Below, piece by piece: positions 55,064 to 62,182 of a stretch of DNA of 64,000 nucleotides. Within the stretch, counting starts at the first letter, position 1, and each line of letters opens with the position of its first letter. The position numbers and the translations under genes are program-made. The notes under the pieces are model-generated. The model saw nothing but the letters and a program-made list of their open reading frames with translations. It searched no databases and was not told where the DNA came from. This DNA is from Nocardioides daedukensis (GTDB lineage Bacteria; Actinomycetota; Actinomycetes; Propionibacteriales; Nocardioidaceae), in NCBI RefSeq assembly GCF_013408415.1, contig NZ_JACCAA010000001.1:2356001-2420000 (forward strand), written 5' to 3'.

Positions 55064-56221
55064 ATGAGCCACAACGTGATGAACCGTGAGCGCACCGAGG
55101 TCGGCAGTTATGAGGAGATCGCCGCGGCCGCCGTACGCTCGACCGGGCTGTCCGACTTCGGGGACGGCGCCCACGAGGAGGGGCTCCGGGTGATCGTCGA
55201 GGACCTCAACTCGCCCGAGGCGGGCCTCACCCCGCGGGGTCGTGCCTTCCAGCGGGCCGAGATCAAGAGCGCGCTCACCGGCGTCCTGCTCACCCAGGCC
55301 GCGTTCGCCGCCCACCCGGAGCACGAGGACGTGGTGGTCGAGCGGCCGATCTTCCTCCTGGGCCTGCCGCGCACCGGCACCACGATCCTGCACCGGTTGC
55401 TGCACGCGGACCCGGGTGCACAGGGCTTGGAGATGTGGCTGACCCAGTTTCCGCAGCCACGGCCACCGAGGGAGACGTGGGAGTCCGACCCGCGGTTCGC
55501 GGCGATGCAACGTGCCCTGGCTGCCCACCATGCCGAGTCGCCCGACTTCATGGGCATCCACTACATGGATGCGACGACGGTCGAGGAGTGCTGGCGGCTG
55601 CTGCGGCAGACCGGCAAGTCCAACTCCTACGAGGCCACCGCCCATCTGCCGCGCTACAGCGAGTGGCTCGCCGGTCAGGACTGGACGGACGCCTATGCCC
55701 GGCACCGGAGGAACCTCCAGCTGGTCGGACTCAACGACGCCGACAAGCGCTGGGTGCTGAAGAACCCGTCGCACATGACCGCCTTCGACGCCCTGATGAC
55801 CGCCTATCCGGACGCGCTGGTGATCTATACCCACCGGGACCCGGTGACCTGCATGACCTCGGCCTGCTCGCTCGCTGCGGAGGCGACCGCCGGCCACTCG
55901 GACACCTTCGTCGGTGAGGTGATCGGCCGCACCCAGCTCGACCTGTGGTCGCGGTCCTACCACGCCTTCCAGGACGCCCGTGGGAAGTATGACCAGGCCC
56001 AGTTCGTCGACATCGCGTTCGGTGACCTGGTCACGGACCAGCTCGGCACCGTGCGCCGGGTCCATGACGCCTTCGGCCTGGACTGGACGCCGGAGGTCGA
56101 GGCTGCGGTCGCCGAGGCCGACCGCGAGGCGAAGCAGGGCAAGGCTGCCCCGCGGCACACCTACTCGATGGCCGACTACGGACTCACCGAGAAGCAGATC
56201 CTGGACGCCTTCGACCGCTGA
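55064..56221 (+). CDS. PAPS-dependent sulfotransferase
   Basis: A 385-residue sulfotransferase. The 5'-phosphosulfate-binding motif is LLGLPRTGTTILHRLL (about residues 92-107). The 3'-phosphate side has KNPSHMTAFDALMTAYPDALVIYTHRDP as a whole (residues about 232-260). Many relatives sulfate small molecules or glycolipids. The acceptor is unknown. ATG 55064 has GAGGAG upstream; GTG 55040 overlaps the preceding stop and is an alternative. Last gene of the operon. Confidence 0.9.
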   Translation: MSHNVMNRERTEVGSYEEIAAAAVRSTGLSDFGDGAHEEGLRVIVEDLNSPEAGLTPRGRAFQRAEIKSALTGVLLTQAAFAAHPEHEDVVVERPIFLLGLPRTGTTILHRLLHADPGAQGLEMWLTQFPQPRPPRETWESDPRFAAMQRALAAHHAESPDFMGIHYMDATTVEECWRLLRQTGKSNSYEATAHLPRYSEWLAGQDWTDAYARHRRNLQLVGLNDADKRWVLKNPSHMTAFDALMTAYPDALVIYTHRDPVTCMTSACSLAAEATAGHSDTFVGEVIGRTQLDLWSRSYHAFQDARGKYDQAQFVDIAFGDLVTDQLGTVRRVHDAFGLDWTPEVEAAVAEADREAKQGKAAPRHTYSMADYGLTEKQILDAFDR

Positions 56222-56339
56222 GGCGACCGCGCGTGCAACCCGTTCGCTCTCCGCCGCGTGTGGCAGGGTGACGGAGGTTGACGATGACGACACGGAGCAC
56301 GGGTCTGCCGATGACAGGACTGTTCACGACGGGGGAGGC

Positions 56340-56849
56340 ATGGCCACCCGCGAGGACGACTTCGCCGCGTGGATCTCCGCACGCCAGAGCCGTTTGTTCC
56401 GCACGGCCTACCTCATCTGCGGCGACCGGCACACCGCCGAGGACCTCGTGCAGACCGCCGCGGCCAAGCTCTACCTGGCGTGGGACCGGGTGAGCGCCCG
56501 GGGCGAGGTCGACGCCTACATGCGCCGGATCATCGTCAACGAGCACAACTCCCTGTGGCGACGGCCATGGAAGCGGCGCGAGGTGGCAGCCGACCAACTC
56601 CCCGAGACGGCGTACGCCGATGTGCCCGGCGATCCGCTCGAGGCCGACCGGCTCTGGGCCGCGGTGCGTGACCTCCCGCCCAGGCAGCGCGCGGTGATCG
56701 TGCTGCGCTACTACGAGGACCTCAGCGAGGCCGAGATCGCGGCCGCCCTCGACATCAGTCCCGGCACCGTCAAGAGCCAGGCCAGTCGCGCCATCGCCAG
56801 CCTGCGCGGACGTCTCGGGACCGCCTTCGACCTGGAGGAGACCGCATGA
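56340..56849 (+). CDS. SigE-type ECF RNA polymerase sigma factor
   Basis: A 169-residue sigma factor of the ECF group. Region 2 has AYLICGDRHTAEDLVQTA (about residues 22-39), and region 4 has LPPRQRAVIVLRYYEDLSEA and a helix-turn-helix IAAALDISPGTVKSQASRA (about 115-150). ATG 56340 with GGGGGAGG upstream. Its stop overlaps the next gene's start in ATGA, so it pairs with that membrane protein, as sigma and anti-sigma pairs often do. Confidence 0.92.
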   Translation: MATREDDFAAWISARQSRLFRTAYLICGDRHTAEDLVQTAAAKLYLAWDRVSARGEVDAYMRRIIVNEHNSLWRRPWKRREVAADQLPETAYADVPGDPLEADRLWAAVRDLPPRQRAVIVLRYYEDLSEAEIAAALDISPGTVKSQASRAIASLRGRLGTAFDLEETA

Positions 56850-58099
56850 ACGACATCTCAGGCGAGCGCCGGCTCCGCGACGCGCTCGAGGACCGCAGCG
56901 ACGTCATGTCGGACTCCGTCCTCGACCTCGGTGCGGTGCACCAGCAGGCCACCGGAATCCGACGCCGGCGGCGGATCGGCACCGGCCTCACGGCTGCCGC
57001 CGTCGTCGCCGTGATCGCCGTACCCCTCGCCCTGGTCCTCCCGGGCGGCGACGACCGCGGTGCACCGCCGCCCGCCGTCCAGCCGACCTCCGGATCGACG
57101 TCGGGGACGCCGACGCCGCCGAGCCCCGGCTCCGCCGCACTGCTCAAGGACGCCGCTGCCGCCGAGGCGGCCATCGAGGCGGTCGAGCGCGGCGAGGATC
57201 CCTACATCGAGCACTCCCACGACGGTGAGCTGATGGGGAGCGACGGGTCCTACACCCAGCTCCCCGCCGTCGAGACCAACCTGGAGGTGGCCGGGAGATT
57301 CCGCGACGGGATGCTGGTGCTCGACGACACGACGCTGACCGAATATGACAGCGAGGGCATGGCGACCCGGACGCTCACCGCGGGCGGGACCGTCGCGATC
57401 AATGCCGAGGGCTCGCAGATGGCGTGGTTCGAGATCCGCGACGGACGAGGCACCCTCGTTGTCGAGTCGGTCGACCCCGGAGTCACGATCCCGGAGTGGA
57501 CCAGCGCAGCGGCAGGCGTGACCTACGGCGAGCCGGTCGGCTTCACCTCGGACGGGGGTGTGGTGGCCCAGGTGGCCACGACGGACGGTCCCGGTGTCCA
57601 GGTCTTCCGGGAGGGCCGCGAGCCGCAGCCGGTCGAGGGCATCCTCACCGCCGGTGGGGTGGATCCCGTCAACGGCCGGCTCGCCGGACATCCGGCCGGC
57701 AACGAGGACGCCGCCGCGGCCATGCTCGACCTCGTCACCGGTGAGGTGCTGTGGGAGAAGGCCGGTTGGCGTCTGGGCAGGTTCAGCCCCGACGGCAACC
57801 ACGTGATCGGGCTGCGCGGGGCCGGCAACCTCCCGACGGTGGCGATCCTCGACGCGGCAACCGGTGAGGTGGTTCGGGAGATCGAGCCGCGCAAGCAGCT
57901 CGGTGCCGACCACACGAGCAACGGCATCGCCTGGGAGGGCAACGACACGGTGCTGATCGTGGTCCATGTCGTCGCCGGGACCGATGCCGAGGACCACGCC
58001 GGGACGGTGCTCCGGTTCGACACCTCGGGCAAGCTCGAGCGCGCCGCCGACGTGGAGGACGGTGCCCGCGGGAGCTGGGTCTTCGGACCCCGCCCCTGA
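56846..58099 (+). CDS. membrane protein coupled to the sigma factor
   Basis: A 417-residue protein. Its first about 40 residues are cytosolic and a span follows (IGTGLTAAAVVAVIAVPLAL, about 46-65). The outside part is an acidic, Pro/Gly-rich linker and then a beta-propeller-like region with repeated WE and D/G turns (LDDTTLTEYDSEG, DGGVVAQVATTDGPG, LDLVTGEVLWEK). The cytosolic start could hold the sigma factor, but no zinc-anti-sigma HxxxCxxC motif is seen. A sensor or anti-sigma role is inferred from coupling only. Confidence 0.7.
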   Translation: MNDISGERRLRDALEDRSDVMSDSVLDLGAVHQQATGIRRRRRIGTGLTAAAVVAVIAVPLALVLPGGDDRGAPPPAVQPTSGSTSGTPTPPSPGSAALLKDAAAAEAAIEAVERGEDPYIEHSHDGELMGSDGSYTQLPAVETNLEVAGRFRDGMLVLDDTTLTEYDSEGMATRTLTAGGTVAINAEGSQMAWFEIRDGRGTLVVESVDPGVTIPEWTSAAAGVTYGEPVGFTSDGGVVAQVATTDGPGVQVFREGREPQPVEGILTAGGVDPVNGRLAGHPAGNEDAAAAMLDLVTGEVLWEKAGWRLGRFSPDGNHVIGLRGAGNLPTVAILDAATGEVVREIEPRKQLGADHTSNGIAWEGNDTVLIVVHVVAGTDAEDHAGTVLRFDTSGKLERAADVEDGARGSWVFGPRP

Positions 58100-58130
58100 G
58101 CACGGCCGGCGTTTCCGGGCACCTGAGACG

Positions 58131-58589
58131 ATGGTGGACATGCGTCGCTCCTGCCTTGCCGCCTACGCGGTCTACCTGGCCGCCGCGGCGTACCTCGTCT
58201 TCTGGCCACAGCCGGACACCCCTGCCGGGGCGGTCTTCGACGTCCTGACGCTGCTCCAGCGGGTCGGGATCACCTTCGTTCCCGGCCTGGCGGTCGAGTT
58301 CGTGCTCAACGTCGCCCTGTTCGTCCCGCTGACGCTGCTCGGGGTGCTGATCTGGCCGCGGATCAACCCGCTGCAGTGGGTGCTCACCGGGGTCGCGGCC
58401 ACGGTGCTCATCGAGTTCATCCAGTACGCCGCCCTCCCGGACCGCTCCGCGACGCTCATCGACGTCGTGGCCAACGCACTCGGCGCGCTGATCGGTGTCG
58501 ACCTCGCCCTGCGGTTGCGGTGGCTGATCAGGAAGCGGGCTGCGGGGACGTCCGGGAACCCTGCCGCCACAACCAGACCAGGCCGATGA
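58131..58589 (+). CDS. VanZ-like membrane protein
   Basis: A 152-residue protein with four membrane spans. The central part has FVPGLAVEFVLNVALFVPLTLL and a span ending VLIEFIQYAALPDRSATLIDV (about 95-115), the VanZ hallmark. Function is unknown; VanZ-type proteins relate to teicoplanin resistance in enterococci but are widespread. It converges with and overlaps the next gene on the other strand by 62 bases. Confidence 0.85.
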   Translation: MVDMRRSCLAAYAVYLAAAAYLVFWPQPDTPAGAVFDVLTLLQRVGITFVPGLAVEFVLNVALFVPLTLLGVLIWPRINPLQWVLTGVAATVLIEFIQYAALPDRSATLIDVVANALGALIGVDLALRLRWLIRKRAAGTSGNPAATTRPGR

Positions 58590-58953
58590 TCGGCAGCAGC
58601 AGCGGCACGAAGCCATAGCCGCTGCCGAAGTCGGACCAGACCGTCTGGTCCGGGAAGAGGTCGGGGTCGGCCAGGCTCAGCGCGCCCACGCCCAGGACGC
58701 CCACCATCTCGACCGAGATCGCGGTCAGGGCCACGGCGAAGGCGCGGGATCCCTGATAGCGCAGGGCAATCGTGGCCACCACATAGACCAGCGCGGCGAA
58801 CGCCGAGAGCAGATAGGCGGCCGGAGCCTCGTCGAACTTCGTGGCGATCTGGACCGCCGACCGGGCGCCGGCGGCGACGGCGAACACGGCGTAGACCGCC
58901 ACCAGGACCTGCCTGCCGGTCGAGCGCGTGCCCGACCTCCGCGCGGTGCTCAC
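58528..58953 (-). CDS. hypothetical membrane protein
   Basis: A 141-residue protein with four hydrophobic spans (VLVAVYAVFAVAAGARSAV, AYLLSAFAALVYVVATIAL, AFAVALTAISVEMVGVLGVG and YGFVPLLLPIIGLVWLW). Not recognised. Start GTG 58953 overlaps the stop of the upstream gene (GTGA), so the pair is coupled. It may belong with 58950-59318 as one membrane unit. Confidence 0.75.
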   Translation of the reverse strand: MSTARRSGTRSTGRQVLVAVYAVFAVAAGARSAVQIATKFDEAPAAYLLSAFAALVYVVATIALRYQGSRAFAVALTAISVEMVGVLGVGALSLADPDLFPDQTVWSDFGSGYGFVPLLLPIIGLVWLWRQGSRTSPQPAS

Positions 58954-59318
58954 CACGTCTGCTGCAGGCGGATCAGCAGCACGGCCATCGTGATCGCCGC
59001 GATCGCGACCACCCAGGGGCTGGCCGGCTCGACCGGCTCGCCGTTCTCGTCGGGTTGGCGGGTGAGGAGGAGGAAGGGTACGCCGACCACGGCGACCGCA
59101 TAGCCGACCGAGATCCACAGTTGGTCGGGCTCGTGCCCCTTGAGCAGGTTGAGCCCGGCCACCACGGCCACCAGGGCGCCACCGATCTGGGCGACCTTCA
59201 TGCCGTGCCGCACCAGAGGCTCCATCTGGGCCAGGGCAGGGGTGACCGCGACCGATGCTGCGAGCGCGGCGATCACACCTGCATAGGTGGCGATGACGAT
59301 GGTGAAGAGCCAGGACAC
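58950..59318 (-). CDS. hypothetical membrane protein
   Basis: A 122-residue protein with four predicted spans (LFTIVIATYAGVIAALAASV, VAQIGGALVAVVAGLNLL, LWISVGYAVAVVGVPFLLL and PWVVAIAAITMAVLLIRL). The spans and short loops resemble subunits of small transport or ion systems, but no motif is recognised. Start GTG 59318; a lipoprotein gene on the same strand ends 31 bases upstream. Confidence 0.7.
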   Translation of the reverse strand: MSWLFTIVIATYAGVIAALAASVAVTPALAQMEPLVRHGMKVAQIGGALVAVVAGLNLLKGHEPDQLWISVGYAVAVVGVPFLLLTRQPDENGEPVEPASPWVVAIAAITMAVLLIRLQQTW

Positions 59319-59349
59319 GGGGAAGGCTACCGCCCCGCGACCGTAGGGC

Positions 59350-60228
59350 TCATCGGGTGACGAAGGCGTAGTGGTCGTTGAGGTCGACGGCCACGGCGTC
59401 CTTGCTGACCGTGATCGTCCGTGAGCTGGGCTCCGCGCCGAGGTCGATCTCGCTCAGCGGTTCGTCGTGCGAGCCGAGGTCGAAGACCTTCAGGGTCGTC
59501 CCTTCGACGAGGTAGACGTTGTCGCCGCACAGCCCCATCGGCGTGGAGGTCGGGATCACCCAGGGATCGCCCTCGCCGTCAGGCGCGGTGAGGTAGTGGT
59601 TCTCGAACTCGGTGTCCATGTAGCTCCACACGCCCGAGGATCGGTCCAGGAGCAGCGCGTCGTCGGCGCCGTCCTCGATCGGGAGGAGCTCGAATGACTG
59701 ATCGACGTGGTCCGGCAAGGCCTTCCCGGTGGCAGCGTCGATGAACTCGGAGGAGTCGAGACGGATCGCCCCGTCCGCAGCGATCAGCCGCGGCTTCCTC
59801 GGGGACTCCTTGGTCCACACGACGGTCCCGTCCGTGGTGAGCCGGTGGACCAGGAACGCGTCCTCGCCGTCGTTGTGGCCGAGCAGCAGGTCGCCCTCGA
59901 CCTGCCCGAGCAACTCACGCTGGCCTCCCGCGCGCCCCGGGCCCTCCGGGTCGGTGACCTCGAAGGTCTCCTCCCCGGACTCGCCGTGCGCCTCGATCAC
60001 GACCGGTCCGTCCCGACTGTCGTCGGCGAAGTAGGCGACCCCGTCGATCCACACAGGTGCCTGCCCGGTGCCGCCGGAGCGCAGGGACTCGATCGGGGAG
60101 ATGCTCCCGAGCTCGACCAGGCACTCCGCGTCCCTGCTCGTCTGCTGGCCCTTGTCGTCGCCGTCCGAGCTGCAGGCAGCCAGCGCCAGGAACGGCAGGA
60201 CGCCGACGGCGATCAGGGAGCGCTTCAT
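59350..60228 (-). CDS. hypothetical lipoprotein
   Basis: A 292-residue lipoprotein with signal MKRSLIAVGVLPFLALAAC, lipobox LAAC at cysteine 19. The body is beta-rich with WTKES and repeated Asp/Gly turns, like a beta-propeller, and it ends TVSKDAVAVDLNDHYAFVTR. Function unknown. ATG 60228; the longer open frame lacks the signal. Confidence 0.72.
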   Translation of the reverse strand: MKRSLIAVGVLPFLALAACSSDGDDKGQQTSRDAECLVELGSISPIESLRSGGTGQAPVWIDGVAYFADDSRDGPVVIEAHGESGEETFEVTDPEGPGRAGGQRELLGQVEGDLLLGHNDGEDAFLVHRLTTDGTVVWTKESPRKPRLIAADGAIRLDSSEFIDAATGKALPDHVDQSFELLPIEDGADDALLLDRSSGVWSYMDTEFENHYLTAPDGEGDPWVIPTSTPMGLCGDNVYLVEGTTLKVFDLGSHDEPLSEIDLGAEPSSRTITVSKDAVAVDLNDHYAFVTR

Positions 60229-60310
60229 GGGCGTCAGACTGCCCTGCGCGTACGTCGTACAAACGCGGGACTCGCTGCCGTGGACACCGACGCTGCTGTT
60301 CAATGGGCCC

Positions 60311-60970
60311 ATGTCTGCGACCTCAGGGCCCTCCCGGCTGTGGCCCTTCGTGGTGGCCATCGTCATGCTGTTCTTCATCAACCTGCCGTTGGCGCACCTG
60401 AAGTGGACCGAGCACCGGCTCGATCGGGACGGTGTGGCCGGAGTCGGCGAGGTTACCGCGACGAAGGCGTTCGGGGGCAAGCACTTCGTGACCTTCCGGC
60501 TCCCGGCCTCCATCGACCCGGACCAGAAGTCCTACACCGTCGAGGTGCCCGGCGACTCCTTCGACGAGGCGAAGGCCGCCGAGCAGCTGCCGGTCGACTA
60601 TCTCCCCGAGGACCCGTCGACCAACCGCGCCGTCGACGAGGTGCCGCCCGGATCCGTCGCGGTCTGGCTGACGGCGCTGGCCGACCTCACCGTCCTGGCG
60701 ATGCTGGCCCTGATGTTCTGGTCGCGCCGGCACGGGATGCTCGTGATCGAGGCGACCGAGGACCTGACCCGGTGCAAGCCGGACGACACCGTCGTCGAGC
60801 TCGGCGGCGGCATGGTGCTGGTGCGCGGGGACATCACCGAGATCCACGACGACCATGTCGTGGTGCAGGCCAACAGCGACACGGTCAAGGTGATCCTGGG
60901 CGACCACCACAATCCCGTCGGTCACCAGCAACCCGTGCAGGTGCGGGGTGTGAAGGTGAAGCGACGCTAG
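60311..60970 (+). CDS. hypothetical membrane protein
   Basis: A 219-residue protein with an N-terminal span (LWPFVVAIVMLFFINLPLAHL) and a middle one (VAVWLTALADLTVLAMLALMFW, about 117-138). Between them lies a short outside domain; the end is a cytosolic beta-rich domain ending GVKVKRR. Not recognised. It diverges from the lipoprotein gene by 82 bases and converges with the SRPBCC gene with a 1-bp gap. Confidence 0.65.
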   Translation: MSATSGPSRLWPFVVAIVMLFFINLPLAHLKWTEHRLDRDGVAGVGEVTATKAFGGKHFVTFRLPASIDPDQKSYTVEVPGDSFDEAKAAEQLPVDYLPEDPSTNRAVDEVPPGSVAVWLTALADLTVLAMLALMFWSRRHGMLVIEATEDLTRCKPDDTVVELGGGMVLVRGDITEIHDDHVVVQANSDTVKVILGDHHNPVGHQQPVQVRGVKVKRR

Positions 60971-60971
60971 G

Positions 60972-61457
60972 TCAGGTCAGGTCGCGCTCGGCCGCCGCGG
61001 CGAGGACCACCGGGTCCTCGCAGGCCCGCGCCCACGCGGCGATGCGCGCCCGGATCTCGCGGCCCAGCAGCCATTGCCCGATCGGTTCGGCGATGAAGCG
61101 CAGCCACGACGGCCGGATCGAGTAGGTGTATTTCCAGGTTGCCTCGGTGCTGCCGTCGGCGGCCTCCTTGAACCGCCAGCCACCCCCGAACGACGCGAAG
61201 AACCACGGCCCCTTCACCATCGTCATCCCGACGCTGTTCGGTGGACGCCAGGCGGCGTACTGGCTGATCATCGTCGGGCCCACCCGCGCCTTGGTCAGCG
61301 TGCGCACGCCCTTGCCGGGCGCGGTGGCGCCGTCGAGGAAGTGCTGCTTTCGGATGAACGGGTCCCACTTCAGTCGCAGCTCACCGGTGGTCTGCGAGAG
61401 GGCGAAGGCGGTCGCAGGATCGACGGGTACGACGACGGTTGCGGTGATCTGCGGCAT
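60972..61457 (-). CDS. SRPBCC-family protein
   Basis: A 161-residue START-like ligand-binding protein. The pattern VVVPVDPATAFALSQTTGELRLKWDP and GWRFKEAADGSTEATWKYTYSI matches the polyketide-cyclase/dehydrase group with a hydrophobic cavity. Substrate unknown. It lies 30 bases after the TetR gene on the same strand, so they may be one operon. Confidence 0.88.
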   Translation of the reverse strand: MPQITATVVVPVDPATAFALSQTTGELRLKWDPFIRKQHFLDGATAPGKGVRTLTKARVGPTMISQYAAWRPPNSVGMTMVKGPWFFASFGGGWRFKEAADGSTEATWKYTYSIRPSWLRFIAEPIGQWLLGREIRARIAAWARACEDPVVLAAAAERDLT

Positions 61458-61487
61458 GTGGGTTCCCGATCCAGAGGTGGTTGTGAG

Positions 61488-62075
61488 TCAGCGATCGAGC
61501 TCGCGTAGCGTCCGCTTCCAGGCCTCCACCACTGCCGAGGTCCCGGCGCGAGGCTGGAGGATCCCGGCGAGGTATGAGCCGGTGAGCAGGTCGATGGTGA
61601 ACTGCACCAGCATCGGCGCCCGGGCGTGGTCGGCTCCTGAGAGCCGGATGACGCTGTGGTGCACGGTGGCGAAGATGCGCTCCTGGAGCGGCAACAGTGC
61701 CTCGAGCAGGTCCGGGTCGGTGCGTGCGGCCACCCAGAGCTCGAGCGCGGCCGTGAACGGAGGCGACTGCAGCTCGCCCCAGACCAGGTCGACGACGTCG
61801 TCCCAGCTGGTGATCGGAGGGTCGAGCTCGCCGCGCTCGACGGTGAGCACCTGGAGGCGCCGTTCGATGATGTCCTCGACGACGGCGGCCATCAGCGCGC
61901 CGCGGGTGGGGAAGTGGTGCAGCAACGTTCCGCGCGCCACTCCGGCGCGCTGCTGGACGTGGCCCACGGTGGTGGCGCCGTACCCACTCTCGAGGAGGCT
62001 CTCATAGGCCGCGGTGAGGAGCGTCGCGCGGGTGGCGGCGGAGCGCTCCTTCTGGGTGCGGCGGGTCGGTGGCAT
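61488..62075 (-). CDS. TetR-family transcriptional regulator
   Basis: A 195-residue regulator with an N-terminal helix-turn-helix (TTVGHVQQRAGVARGTLLHHF, about residues 36-56) and a helical effector domain. ATG 62075. It diverges from the SRPBCC-thiolase gene with a 107-bp gap, which holds a likely operator. Confidence 0.9.
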   Translation of the reverse strand: MPPTRRTQKERSAATRATLLTAAYESLLESGYGATTVGHVQQRAGVARGTLLHHFPTRGALMAAVVEDIIERRLQVLTVERGELDPPITSWDDVVDLVWGELQSPPFTAALELWVAARTDPDLLEALLPLQERIFATVHHSVIRLSGADHARAPMLVQFTIDLLTGSYLAGILQPRAGTSAVVEAWKRTLRELDR

Positions 62076-62149
62076 AGCGGGACCATACCGCCGGTCACGG
62101 TGGCCGGCGACTTGCCAAGACGCGCGAAGAAAGCGCATGCTGAGCAAAA

Positions 62150-62165
62150 CAGTCCGATCAGACTG
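62150..62165. promoter_or_regulatory. inverted repeat, possible TetR operator
   Basis: CAGTC (62150-62154) and GACTG (62161-62165) are inverted around CGATCA. It lies 18 bases before the ATG of the fusion gene and 75 bases from the TetR start, so it fits a TetR-controlled divergent promoter. Confidence 0.5.
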
Positions 62166-62182
62166 AAAGTGAGTTTCCCCGG

